64,000 nt of DNA, taken from Strigops habroptila. Taxonomy: Eukaryota; Chordata; Aves; Psittaciformes; Psittacidae. Below, in pieces: positions 45,501 to 58,000 of this stretch (positions within the stretch are counted from its first letter, which is position 1; each line of letters opens with the position of its first letter). The notes below the pieces were generated by a model. It ran no database searches, was not told where the DNA came from, and worked only from the letters and a program-made list of their open reading frames with translations. Both the position numbers and the translations under genes were made by a program. The stretch is taken from NCBI RefSeq assembly GCF_004027225.2, contig NC_044284.2, forward strand, positions 40,472,420-40,536,419, written 5' to 3'.

Positions 45501-46124
45501 ATGATCTCTTTCAAGCCTCAGAAATTGCTTCTAAAATCCCATCTAAATTTATTTATGACCAACTTACCACACAGGGATGCATCTTTCTCTATCAGAGTCC
45601 TTGCAAAAGCCACTGGTACTAACAAGTGGATGTCTTTTTAAACCCTACTGGGGGTTAAATCTAATCCCACTCCCTATTCCAGAAAGTCTGGGATGCAGCT
45701 GAAGTATCTGCCCTGTCCTGAGGCGGGGACCCATGGTAAGACCCCCAGTCCTTTCCTTCCTCCATCCCCTTGGGAGCAGTAAGGATGGAGAGTGCCTGAA
45801 CTTCTTGAAGCCTGGCCCAATGCCCCAGAAGATGTATTTATAGACTCTGTGGCTGGAACACCATGAATTTTTATTTCACCTCCACAGAGGCTATTCCAGG
45901 CTTGTCTGCCATAGAGGCCAGGCCAGCAGTGAGCAGAACCTGGCCCACCCCTTGTGTAGCAGTTCGTACCAAGCAAGGAGAAACGTACCAACCCAGACAT
46001 CTAGGGTGGGAGAGGTCCCTGTTATCTGCAGGACTACATGGCAGCCTTTCTGGCCTGTACTGCAGGAGCTAAGGCCTTTCTTCAAACTCCTTGCCACTTT
46101 CTAAGGAAAGTTTTACCTCCCATT

Positions 46125-46433
46125 TCATAGAATCATAGAATGGTTTGGGTTGGAAAGGACCTTAAGATCATCTAGTTCCAACCCCCCTGCCACGGGCAGG
46201 GACGCCACACACTAGACCATGTCACCCAAAGTTCTGTCCAACCTGGCCTTGAACACTGCCAGGGATGGAGCATTCACAACTACCTTGGCCAACTCATTCC
46301 AGTGCCTCACCATCCTCACAGTAAAGAACTTCTTCCTTGTATCTAACCTGAACTTCCCCTGTTTAAGTTTGAACACATTACCCCTCACTCTATCGCTATA
46401 GTCCCTGATGAAGAGTCCCTCTCTGGCATCCAT
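46125..46433 (-). mobile_element. CR1 LINE, 5'-truncated 3' end (minus orientation)
   Basis: It begins with the complement of the CR1 terminal octamer repeat (TCATAGAATCATAGAATGG) and reads into TTTGGGTTGGAAAGGACC, the hallmark CR1 3' end. On the minus strand a frame at 46212-46433 encodes the C-terminal tail of CR1 ORF2 (KFFTVRMVRHWNELAKVVV and APSLAVFKARLDRTLGDMV). CR1 elements lack a poly(A) tail and are usually 5'-truncated like this. The copy is an inert remnant, but its frame is unbroken, which suggests moderate rather than great age. Confidence 0.93.
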
Positions 46434-47285
46434 AGTTTCTTACTTGCAGCACAACTGGATTATGATGTTCTCTTTCAGAGCTACACAAACAAGCATGACC
46501 ATTTCACAACCAGGTAGGACCATTATGCCTCTGAGACCTTTTGGAAACTTAAATAAAGAGTCAGAGACTACCAAGAGATTTGCAGCTGTGAAAGCCAGTG
46601 CTGGAGGGAGATGCTATCTGTTTGCAGGAGTAGATGCTGAGGGCTGAAAACCAGTGTCAAGCCTCTGGGAGCTCCTGGAGATACACTGAGTGCTGGGGCT
46701 GGCTGGGGACCTGGCCTCCCAAAGAACGCCGCAGACAAACAGCACACCTGGACCATCTTTTATAAGGCCATGGGAATTCAGAGGGTCCTTCCACCCCACT
46801 AAAACTTTGGGATATAGATGCTCAGTGGTACGGTTGGAACAATTTCCTTGATCTTTTATTACCCTGGTAAATAATTTATTGGGACAGCCATTTTAAAAAA
46901 TCCCATAAAAGACCTATAAAACATATTTATCACGCAAAAAAACATGCTCCATGGCTCCAACCAAGACGCTGAAAACTTGTTTGTATACTTCACTGCACAT
47001 AAACTAACCAATGCCTTGTGACAGCTTTAAGCTTTTTAACAGCTCTCTCCCTGCTGCTTTTTATTTCCATTTTTCTCTCTGTAACTTCAGAAGGGAAAAA
47101 AGAAGAACCCATCACAACAGGAGAGGTTTCTACTTTTGGACAGATATTGACAATCGGGAACTGCCCCCCAGTTCTAATGACACCTGGTAACTTTAGCAAA
47201 TGATGCTTCTTTCGGCTGAAAAACATAACACAAAACTGTAGCTAGTTGTAGCAGGTTCGGACAGTGGGATTGGCAGCCATACGCA
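46434..47285. other. Non-coding sequence between two opposed CR1 tails
   Basis: About 850 bases with no gene. The right half is AT-rich (46840-47060) with TTATTACCCTGGTAAATAATTTATTGGG and AAAAAATCCCATAAAAG. Nothing recognisable as coding. Confidence 0.6.
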
Positions 47286-47348
47286 GAGGGTTGGAACTAG
47301 ATGATCTTAAGGTCCTTTCCAACCCAAACCATTCTATGTTTCTATGTG
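47286..47348 (+). mobile_element. CR1 LINE 3' terminal fragment (plus orientation)
   Basis: GAGGGTTGGAACTAGATGAT leads into CTTAAGGTCCTTTCCAACCC and AAACCATTCTATGTTTCTATG, the CR1 3' terminus with its direct octamer repeats. Only about 60 bases are clear. It is nearly identical, in inverted orientation, to the end of the copy at 46125 and so belongs to the same or a close subfamily. Confidence 0.9.
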
Positions 47349-50300
47349 TGACCAAGGTGCTAGTGATACAGGCATCAAGCCACCTTTGTGCCTCAGTTTC
47401 CCTCTTGAGATCAGGAGCACCCATAAAACACTTCTCTCTTCTGCTGCTGGCAGAGGGCAGGGACCTTTTTACAGCCAAGACTTGAATAAATGAATAATCC
47501 AAGGAGAGGGCTGAGGAATGTGTTTTCACACCCAAAACATGCACAAGCCACCAAAGCTTTTTGTCATTCCTTTGGACACCAGAGGATGCAGTGAGATGAA
47601 GCCTGGCCAGCAGGACAAGACATCAGCCTGCTGTCAAAGCACAAAACCAGAACCCAAACCACATTTACAGCTGCGAGCAGGATGCCTGGTGCCAGGCTGT
47701 TGCACAGCCTCCCTAAGCAGACCAACCCACATCCCCCTGCACTGTGCCTGCAAACCCAGACCTCATCAGGGACAGCTTTGCCCAGCAAAATGCCAACACA
47801 CAGATGACCTCGCATGGGGAAACCAAACTTCACACCTGGGGATGGGGCTGAGGTGTGCTTCTCCTCTTCCCAGGAGCAAGGGCCCATGTGGGAGCAGCAG
47901 TGAGGCTGGATTGAGTGTGGAGCCCCTCTGCTGTTATGCAGAGCAGATCTTCCAGCCATGCAGTGAAGCAATCGGGAGCAAGAGCACAGTCCTCCCACAC
48001 TTGGTCAGCAGAGCTGGCCATCAAGAGGGCTGCCAAAGCACACAGACACCCAGGCGTGCACAAAGCCTGCTCCAGATGGCATCTGTCAGAGGGAGCCAGG
48101 AGCTGCCTGGGTCAGAGTGCTCCCCATGCATGATTTGACTCTTCCCCATCCCCAGACATCTCCAAAATCCCTCATTCTGGTCCTGGTTTCAACACGATGG
48201 TGATGTAATCCAGTAAAATGCCTTTTCAGGACATGATCAACACTCCCACTGTCCTCCCCCCTTCACTCAGCTTCCCCTCTGCCCATCCAAAGCCCACACC
48301 AGGCAATTGAGCTGCTTTCATACCCAAGTGAACCAAAACGTTCTCGTCCACAATGGCTGGTTCTCCATCATGTCTGCTCTCTGCCTCCACCACTTGCTCT
48401 ACAGAGAGATCACAAACTCAGATCAAACTCAAGTGGCCAGCATGGCCATGTTATGAAGAACAAGCTATGAAAAGAAGGTCAGTGGTCAAAGTAAGCTGGG
48501 GCTGGGGTTTCTGCATGCAGGGCATCACTTCTGCCCAGCTTCAGAGCAACCATGGCTATGGGTACATTAACAGGGCACGTGAGAGCTCATCTGAGCCAGT
48601 GAATGTAGTACAGCTCCATCATAAGCCAGTCTCTCTAGCATGTTAAAGCCCAGCAGAGCATCAGGTCTTCTGTGCTCATGGAGGCAGGGATGGAGAGTGT
48701 AGATGCAGAGGGGAGGGAGAGCCTTTGTCTATCAGATCCATGAGTGGAGGCAGAGAGCAGCCACCCTGAGGGTGGGACTCCAGGCTCAGCTCTGGGGCCA
48801 GGGCCTCTCCCAGCTTCACTGCAGCTCCTTTGGCTGCCACTTCCAAACTGATGAGCACGTTTGTGGTTAACTCCACTTGCAGATTTAAAAGTCAAACCCT
48901 GGCACAGGAAATTAAAAGATAATGCAAGGAATTACTTTAAAAAAATTAATCTTTATAACTCTCCACTCCCAAGCTGCTAATAAAAAAATGTGTTCCTCAT
49001 GCAGTCTCTATAAAAACAGGTTATAAAGCAGAGGAAGAGAAGAAAGCAGATGCTTTAAAGAACCATCTTTCATCCGTCTGCCCTGCCTGCCTGCTATAGC
49101 CATTCATCTACACCTGCATGTCAGCTCCCAGCAGCTTCCAACCCAGTCAGACCCTTTTACCCTGCTAGGTAATTATTCCCCATTTCAGTCTGGTCCACCT
49201 TGTCCTCTGTGTTTTACACCTCCAGTTGATCAGCAACCCCAGTCCACAGAGCAGCCTAGAAGGTGTTTTAATAGCACACCTTCCTTGCCCCAGGTATCTC
49301 TGAGCACTGTATAAACCAGGATGAATTATAGCTCATTACAGAAAGGGCAGGCATTTGGGAAGTAAACAAAGCAGCTATTACAGAAGCCAGCAATAGCACC
49401 ACAACACTGGAGCAGGGCTGACACATGCAGAAAACCATGCCTGAAAGAGAGGTCAAGGATCCTTGGCAGCCCTCAGAAACCAGCGTAAGAGAGTGAGACA
49501 CAGGTGGCAATTGCACAGATTTATTCAGAAGATGCTTCTGCTTAAAACAGTGCTCAAGAAAGAATCATGGTCCTTGGTTTTAGCTAGTGCTGGAGCCAAT
49601 GGAGCCAGAAACGGTACTGCATACCACTTTTGTGTCTTGGACCTACCAAAACCTGGCATCGGTTAGCCAGGTTTTAGTAGGTTTGAGAGCCACCACAACT
49701 GAACAAAAGCACCCAATCTAGCACGAGAGACACGAAGAAGCAAGAGGCATCAAACCCACCAGCTGTGTGCACGCTCCAGGAGAAGAAACAGTCATGAGCA
49801 CAGATCCATGTCCCACTAGCCTTCTGGCCATGTTAGGAGTGTGTCTGGCCTGGGTGTGCTCAAGACACCCATCACCACTGCTCCTGCCAAAGACGCGTCC
49901 CTGGGCCTGGTGGAAACAGCCACACCTGGAAGGAGCAGGGGACTTCACAGAAGGAGAAACCTAGAGACTAAGAGCTGCTGCATCGGACTACCAGTCCAGC
50001 ATGAAAGATGGCTCTCTTAGCTACTCCATGCCCAGAGCTGGGGCTGGGGTGAAGGAGCCAGGCAGGCAATGGCAGTCCCCTGAATATGCTCTGATGGCCA
50101 CTACTGCAGGAGCAGCCTTAGGGGCGCCATAAAGTCCAACCTCCTCATCCTGAGATAAGCAGTACAGGCACCAAAACCACCCCCATCCCTCCCCCAGGCA
50201 GCATGAAGGGGTTTTATCCCAGGACAAGCAGTTTCACACCTTCTCCTCATTGGGGATAAAAGGGGTATTTGGCCTCTTGTGACTCCAGGAAGGGAAGACA

Positions 50301-51275
50301 CAGCCTGGAAATAAAACACTGTCAAGGAACAGGTGCTGGGGTGGAGGGAGGAGAAAGGCAGAAACACAAGCAGGCTCAAACACAAGGAAGAAATCCCCAG
50401 GGAGAGAACGTGCTTGCAGGCACTGCTGGCTGGGACACCTGCGGTCCCCAGCCAGGGGCAGAAGCACAGCAGGGATGCCAGAGTATGGTGAGGCAGGAGG
50501 TGGCTTTCCAAGGGGAGGCTGACTGTGATTGATGGCACCGTGCTGTGTTCTCACTGATGTAGAAAATTAGAGAGCAATCGCTTCAGATACTGGCCCATCC
50601 GAGACACTTGTTGTGTTCATCTCCTGTACACAGGCGCCTCACTCGGGACCTCTCCCTCAGGCTTGTAGGCTCATTATTCAGAGTGCTTGTCCTGGGTTCA
50701 AAACTGGGAAAAGCAATGTTGTGTTATGGGTTTTTCTTTTTTTTTTCCCCAACTACTTGATTGTTTTATTCTTGGGAATACGTTAGGTGCTGATTTCCTC
50801 ACTCAGCTACTCAAGGGAAAGTTTGTTTGATTCATCTTGGCTAGAAAAAAGTAACCCTTCACTTTTCTCTTTTTCTCCTAGCCCAAGGCAGGGAAGAGGC
50901 TCTACAAAAGAAAAAGACAGGAGCCATTTTTTTCAGGTGGAAACAACTCCCTAAAAACCAGCAAGTCATGCTTCACCCTAGGGCAGATCTGGTTGTTGGT
51001 AACCACATGGAGCAATGCTACTCTGCTAATGTAGCCTTTGGTAGGATGGTCCCCTCTTGGCTTTCCATCCCTTTGCCATTTAAACAGTTGCTGGTTTTCC
51101 TTCCCGTTTTTGTGTCTGCTTTCATCCCTCCATTGCCCCTCTGCTAGATGCCACGAGAGTTTCAAAGTGGTCTTTAAGTGGTTTTAAAAAAATCTATGTA
51201 TGCTTCCATATGACATGATGAAGCCAATGGTCTAGATCAGCACAGGCTGGTGGGTCTTCAGGGGATGTGCTTCAC
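47349..51275. other. Intergenic, no gene seen
   Basis: About 3.9 kb of non-coding sequence. AT-rich stretches lie at about 48895-49030 and 50690-50870. A short near-perfect hairpin is at 49641-49682, listed separately. No exon, known repeat family or RNA gene was recognised. Confidence 0.55.
49641..49682. repeat. 17-bp near-perfect inverted repeat (hairpin)
   Basis: ACCTACCAAAACCTGGC at 49641-49657 and GCCAGGTTTTAGTAGGT at 49666-49682 flank an 8-base loop with one mismatch. In a minus-strand RNA the mismatch becomes a G-U pair, so that transcript would fold completely. Pairing does not extend further outward, so the stem is short for a microRNA precursor. Confidence 0.75.
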
Positions 51276-51460
51276 AGTGCTGGCAGGACTGCAGCTGGTG
51301 GCACAGTTGTCCTTTTAACAAAGGACCAAGCAAGGTTGTGTTTGTCTTTTTGTGAGGAGCTCCCCAGTTCAGGAGCCTGGACATTCCTGTTGGGTGATGA
51401 GCTTCAAAGCAGGGAAATTTTGAAGCCATTCTTGAGATACCCAAGGGCAAAAAAAGCAAC
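51276..51460 (+). repeat. Left arm of a 185-bp inverted repeat
   Basis: This arm is the reverse complement of 51905-52089 over all 185 bases, with one mismatch seen (GGGCAAAA against GAGCAAAA near the inner end). Outer edge AGTGCTGGCAGG, inner edge AAAAAAAGCAAC. The arms carry a shared open frame (TAAGGTVVLLTKDQARLCLS and on), which I take as chance because it matches nothing known. Confidence 0.95.
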
Positions 51461-51904
51461 CACAGGCAAGGAGACTACTGGGCCCTTGCCTTTAAAAAAT
51501 GCTATCCCTCGGTAGTGGGCAACCCACTTTTTTCCAGCCAGGCACAGCATATGAGCTCATGTCCCTTTAATCCCAGTGTTTCCAAGCATGATAGAGGAAC
51601 CTCTCTGACTGCTGCCAACACAATGCCAAACAAGCCCTACACTCCTATTGCAACCAGTAACCTCTCTTCAAACACCCCAGGAGCTCCCAGGCAACTACAC
51701 CAGTCTGGGGAGCAACACAGGCTCTTCCACTTGTTTAGCACGGCTAGAAGAGACTGACAAAAGAGGTTGGATGTGGGGACTCCCACCTCTGGAAAGGGCA
51801 AGGAAATAGTTCAGTTTCCGTCACAACTCCAAGCTCCGCCATTGGTTTCTCCTGACAGCTCTCCAGCTTGGGGCAGTTGAGCTGCTCCCATGTCAAAAGG
51901 GCAA
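51461..51904. other. 444-bp spacer between inverted-repeat arms
   Basis: Unique non-coding sequence, moderately GC, with no open frame that looks like a transposase and no further internal symmetry that I can see. Confidence 0.7.
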
Positions 51905-52089
51905 GTTGCTTTTTTTGCTCTTGGGTATCTCAAGAATGGCTTCAAAATTTCCCTGCTTTGAAGCTCATCACCCAACAGGAATGTCCAGGCTCCTGAACTG
52001 GGGAGCTCCTCACAAAAAGACAAACACAACCTTGCTTGGTCCTTTGTTAAAAGGACAACTGTGCCACCAGCTGCAGTCCTGCCAGCACT
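51905..52089 (-). repeat. Right arm of the 185-bp inverted repeat
   Basis: Reverse complement of 51276-51460. The flanks just outside the pair (TGCTTCAC on the left, CTGATCAT on the right) do not form an obvious target-site duplication, so a cut-and-paste transposon with long terminal inverted repeats is not demonstrated. Confidence 0.95.
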
Positions 52090-55000
52090 CTGATCATCCC
52101 CTGGGTCACAACGCACTGAGGGCTGGCAACAAGCAGCAAACATCAAATCCAAAGCCTGAAGCACTCAAGAAATCCCTACAGGAAGATGACTTGGAACAAA
52201 GCGTCCCTCTCCCTTCCTCCCTCCCACATCCACAAGAGACTGACCCCAGAGCCTGCTACCAGTTTTCCCAGTGGTGGTTAATCATCTGCCCTCTGAAAGT
52301 CCCTTCTCAGCATGCAGAACAATCCCCACACATTCCCCCTTCTCCATCTGCTAACGGCTTCCTTCCACCAAGGCTGAGCCTCCCCCAGCTTGAACTAATG
52401 GTAGGAAATTAGCATTAAAATGATAGCTTGCTATTAGTGCCTCAGCTTCCTATCACACTCCAGGAACAGCAAATGACAGGCTGTGATTTCTCTGCCGTGA
52501 TGCAGGGAGAGGGAGTGATGGCAGCCAGAAGCACTGAAGTTACCCATGGAAAGTTTTAGCTCATCTATCCTATCCCAGCAGCCCCTTCCATTCCCCATCC
52601 CCATCGTGCTCATCCACCACACAGGCAATCCTACAAACAGATGGCACCTGGGCAGGAAAGCAGACAAATTGGCTCCCACCTGCAGGAGCACTAAGAGCTT
52701 TCAAAGCAGACAAGCACTCACTCGCCAAAAGCCCCGCGGTGTGGAGACACCAGAGGAATCTGCCATCACCCCCTTTCCTCCCTCCTCATGGCTCAATGAC
52801 TCCTGCTGCATCCTTGCCTGGTTGTAAGCATGCAGCTGGCTCCTCCCAGCAGTCAGTGGCGAGAGGGGAAGGTTGTCCTGAATCGAGTGCCTAGAAGAGG
52901 TAATTCAGGCTGAGCATCAATGGAGTGACACTTTTTTCACGTCAGCACAAAGCTTTGGCTTGGAGGGCTTGCAGCTAGCCTGAAGCAGAGGGTTTTCTTG
53001 GGTCCCCACTGAATATCCATCTGTTTGTCAAAGAAACAGCAAGCTCAAGCTGTCTCTTCTCTCCTCCTGCCAAAGCAGGGGTCTGTCCTCCCAGAAAATT
53101 CCCCTCCTTGACCAGATAGCTGTGGCAAGAGCATGGGAAGACTCATTTCATTTTCTGCCTGCCTGCTCCTCTGAGCCCACCTGGCTGAAAGCTTCTTAGT
53201 ACATCAAGGCCAGGGAAGCAGCTCGCGTACCAGACTGCAGAAAACAGAGAGGCAGGAGAAGGTGAGCAAATACATGGGTGTCAACACAGGTTGTCATCTC
53301 CCTCTGGGTACCTGAGTGAGCCTGCAGAGTTGTAGCAACTGCTCTCATACATGGATCTCATACATGGCGCATTCCTCCTTGCAGAGTCCCATAGCGCTGG
53401 TCATCTGCAGCAGGGAAAGGGGACACAGTGAGGATAAGACATGCAGGAGCACCTGGGTGCCTTCAGCACATATTCCATCGAGTCATACACAACACTGCTA
53501 CATTTTTAAGCCACGTGGGTAAAGTGGTTTATAATCCCTTCCACTCCATTCTTACCTCTCAAAAAGTACCTGGACCAGCAAGTGAAGACAAGTGCCCTTG
53601 AGCTCCAGCCTTGTAATGGCCCTAGAGATGGGATGAAAAGGGAGAAGGAAAAGGATGGTAGGAAAGAGCAGGGTAAAACTGTTACCCCTTTCCCAGCATT
53701 CCTATTAGCAGCTGAGATGTGGGAGCAAGGAGAGGATTTATCTGATGATGGATAGCCTGCACATTTGTATCTTCACTGAGCCGTAGACCCAGTTCGGTAG
53801 ACTCCTGACAGATGCAGATGGCAAAGCCATTTTTAATAAGGTGAGGAAAATAGGGAAAAATAAATAGAAAACCAAACCAAAACAAAACAAAGTAAAGACA
53901 GGCTCCAGCTGGAAAAGATGCAAGACAGGATCAGGGCTAATAGAGAACCAGAATCAGATTAAACTCTTGGATCTTTAAGTGCACAAAGAAGCCCACTCCC
54001 TACCTCTGTTCTCTAGCATGGCCTGGCAGCAGCAGGGTCATTCTCTCCTCTGTAACCAGCTGGAAAATGAAAGCTGGACCCAGAACAGCACTATAGCTTT
54101 GCTGAACTAGCCCTTGAGGACAAAAGGCTGGCAGAGGGGCTGCTGGAGCAGTGTGGGCACAGGCACTCTTCTACAAGATTAGCTCCCGTTTCAGAGGAGG
54201 TGAGATACAGCCTGCAGAGAACATTAACCACTAACATGTTTGCCCCTCAGACCCTGATTTAGTTCAGGCCTGGCCCCCAAAATGCACAGATGGCCCCTGG
54301 GACTCTGAAGTGACATCCCTGGCAGACCTCCTGTTGGTACAAGACTGCCAGTATGGCAAAGGACCATTCTGTGCAATGCTCCCATGATGGCAAACATGAC
54401 AACTCCCAATGGCCCTGATTTATCTTAGACAGTGACAAGGGTTTTCCCTCTGTCCCAGGCCACCGCACAAGCAAAGAGACGTCAGTGGCACAGAGCTGCT
54501 TACCAACACACCAAGAAAAGCGATGCTCAGCACAGTATACATCGTCCATTGAGCAGCACATATGCATGCCCCGCTTGTTACTGGAAGCCAGCGGTTCTTG
54601 ATGTAAGCCAAAGGGAAGGGAAAGGAAGAAGTAACTTCACGGAGGGAAAGATATCACCTCTGCCAGTGACATTCTGCTATTGTCACCGCCAGCCAAAACA
54701 TCATCCTCTCAATGTGAAATCTAAGTTGACAGTGATACGAGAAAGGAATAGAGAGGGCAGCAATCTCTGCCCAGTCCTGCATAAGGCCTCTGCACAAAGC
54801 AGAGCCAGTACCTCATCACCAGGTTACTGAGCAAGTAGCTCTTCCTTTTCTAGAGCCATGGAATAATCTTTCATTGAAGTTATCCATCCTTCTGGGCAAC
54901 TCCGTGGAGGATTTCATTTTGGTGTCGGCTGTATTCTCTTACATTTCTGAAATAATGAAACACATGCAGAAGCCAACACCTTCTTTGCAAAACAACACAT

Positions 55001-58000
55001 GCATCCATAAACTGAAGTCACCAAAGCCTGAAGAGATTCTAGTGCCAAAGTCCAGGTGCTTTCAGACTCATTGGAGGTGCAACAAGCACCACTGAGCCCT
55101 GCTGCCTGTGGCATTTGCATCTGACATTCACTCCCCTTGTCCCAGGAACAGGCAAGCACAGGGCTGGGCAGTGAGGTGTAGTGAAGGTTACTGCCGAGAC
55201 CTGGTAAAAATGTCATCCAGCAACATATGCTTCAAAAAAGATTCATTCCCAAGCAGCCAGGCTCCATAATAAAAGCGTCAGAGCAGACGACTTGCCTCTC
55301 CCCAATATCATTGCCTCCAGATTTATCCTGTCTCAGGTCTCTCTCCCTCTGTAAGCCAGCACGTGCCTTTCCTTTCAATAGGCTGGCACTGAAACTCAGC
55401 CAGCTGAGATTGTAGGGGAAAAAGAAAAACAAGCCAGGTGAAGGGATTGGGGGACAGAAAATGCTCAGGAGCCACATTTTCCTCTAATTTTGGCTGCTCT
55501 CAGTTCTGAAAGGGAGGAGGGGGAAGTGAGAAGTACCTTAACATGAGAATGCTCCAAAACCAGAAGCCACCTGATTTTGTGTCCCAAACCAATGCTGCAG
55601 CTGCCAGGCTACACCTGTAGGTATCACCTCCTTCTCAGGAAGCTCAAATCACATTCCTGATAAAACTCATCCCAGAAGACATGAACATCTCTGAGCCTGT
55701 CACCCTCACAGCCTCTTCTCAGAAGGCTGTGCATGTGGTGGGTACCCAGAGAGCAAGGAGAGAGGATGAAGCTCCCTGTGAGTCACAGTCTTGGGGAGTG
55801 CTGAGCACTGGCTTATCTTCACAGAGATGTGATGTTAATGCAGTATTGTAGGCAGCCCCAAAGACAGAAATGGGGGACACGGAGGGGAGGAGAGAGGAGA
55901 GAGGAAGAGAGAGCTTAATGTTAATGGTTCTTTGCAAAGAGCTAAAAATACCCAGAATAGCCAGAGTTTCTGTTGTGTCTGGGTTTTTTTTTTTTTCTTT
56001 TCTGCCCCCATCCCCCTCAAAGGAATGCGCCACATAAATTAGAATTATTTCCTTCCAACCTGCAAGATAGGACCATGCAAAGCATCCTTCAGCTGTGAGT
56101 GAAAGAGACAGATCCTGCCTTTGTCAAGAGCGCACCAGCCCCAGGGAGGCGAGGTGGAGGATGGCAGATACCAACTGCAGGGACCCTGCTGGCTAATTCG
56201 TACTAACCAGGAGAGACAGGTCTGTCTCAGGCTCCCAGCTGGGGTGCAGGGTGTGCTTCTCCAATACAAAAGAGACAACAATAGCAGAAGCGAATCCTAG
56301 GCATTTCAACTGTCCTGAGAGAATGCAGGCTAAGAGCAGATGCCTGCAAGAGTGGGCTGTGGAACAGCTTTCCATGGAGCAGAGAAAAACTCCACTACTG
56401 CTAAGGCAGTCCTGTTATATTTGCAAAACTTGTTGCAGGAGGCAAGCCCATGATACCTCCTGTACCTATGGACCTTATCACCCAAGGACATCTTTTTCTG
56501 GCCCACGCTAGGATACCCATTCAGGTACGTGGCTTGCAACCTAGCACCCATTTCCTCCATTCAGCCAATGGCATGGAGAGAACCAGTTCGCTTCTAGCAG
56601 TGAGTGCTCATCCATAGGCAGGAGAAAAACCAAAGCTACCCCCACCATGCTATAAAAGCGCTGCTTCAGTGTGTCACAGCTGTTTCTCACATCTGGATGC
56701 AGACAGCACTTTAAGTGTTGCAGATGGCACCAGCTCCTCAGTTAGCATCTCCTAATCCTGTTAACGCCCGGCAGGGGAAAGGTCTGGCAGTCGAGGTGAA
56801 GGGGCACTTCATCTCCATCAGGTTCTCCTCCACTAATGAAAATGTTTCTCCAGCGTGTCCTCAGGAAGGTTTCCTTCAGCTCCAGCCCCCGTGTGATTGA
56901 AGGCTAATCTCTGTTCCTGTTGGCTGAATGGCAGCCCATGAGGAAGGTGACGTATTGTGTTTCACTTCAACTCGACATTTAATGGTGCTGGAAAAAGAAG
57001 AAAAAGCACCAGATGTTTCTAGATTGTAAGTGATCTCTTCCTGTAACACAGACAGAGGGCAAGGCACGAACAGGGGCCTCACGGACTGGGATCGCAGGGC
57101 ACCCCTATAAATTCAACCCCTCTTCAAAGGGCTATTTCATGTGCCAGTGTGACTCCCTCCCAGAAGCAGTCCAGCTGATCACACGTGGCCACAAGAGGCA
57201 ACATGTCCTGTTGCCACTCTGTGGGACATGACAGGCCTCCAATGAGCTCCCCATCATCAGTTTGGTCAGTGCAGCAGCTGGGAAAAAGGCCAAGCTCTGG
57301 AGTGCAGACTGTTTGGGGTCAGGGAGGCGAGCACATGGCGAGGGCTTGGTACTCACAGGCAGTGGCCTTGGCTCCTCTGGCTGGCTTTGAACTAGTCTCT
57401 GAAGCCTCAAGATGTGAGTTTTCCAATCTGCAGTGTTAGCTTTCTTTTAAAATGCTGAGAGACCTACCCACAAAAAATGGAGACAAAAAATCAGGATTAC
57501 AATCCTCTTGCTGGTGTGCTGCTCACACTCAAGGAGACGCCTGGCTCCAAGACACACCAATCTTTCCCCTCTGCTCCAGAGCCACAGCTCCAGATCATCC
57601 CCACCAACTCTTGCTCTCCTGCTGTTTCTGCCCTTAGTGGAACAAACCAATTACCCATCATAGCACCTTCTACCTGCAAATTTTTGCAGCTTTTCTCCTC
57701 CTTTTTTGCCTCTACAAAACCACCAATGTTTGTTGAGGACACCCAAACACAACACAACCTCTCCTGTTTGCTTTCCTTTCTCCTCCTTCCCCTTTTCCTG
57801 TCTTTTCCCAGCCCTGCCTGCCACTGGCACTGGATGTAGGATGCTTACCACAGACCACACAAAATGTATCTTCCAACAGCTAAATCTGGAGGAGAAGGAG
57901 AAACTAAGAAATCAGGAAGAAAAACAAAAAACTTCTAATTACTGGCAATTAGCTCTACTCAATGCTTAGCCACTGGACACCACACCTCAGACACAAATCA

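Larger units (their letters stand above)
35800..46124. other. Intergenic, with several AT-rich candidate conserved elements
   Basis: About 10 kb with no gene recognised. Blocks with enhancer-like texture (AT-rich, TAAT cores, non-repetitive) lie at about 35815-35960, 36915-36990, 37430-37800, 38395-38480, 39080-39240, 39930-40120 and 41160-41420. A (CA)n run is at 42500-42519, preceded by a T/C tract at about 42355-42386. All frames examined are short and anonymous. Confidence 0.5.

Noticed and set aside
51276-52089. Classical cut-and-paste DNA transposon with long terminal inverted repeats
   Set aside because: No target-site duplication and no transposase remnant in the 444-bp spacer. Kept as an open possibility in the findings, not as an annotation.
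51267-52164. Related open frames in the two arms of the 185-bp inverted repeat as a duplicated gene
   Set aside because: They are the same DNA read from both arms. The peptide matches nothing known and each frame ends soon after leaving the arm, so coding is not supported.
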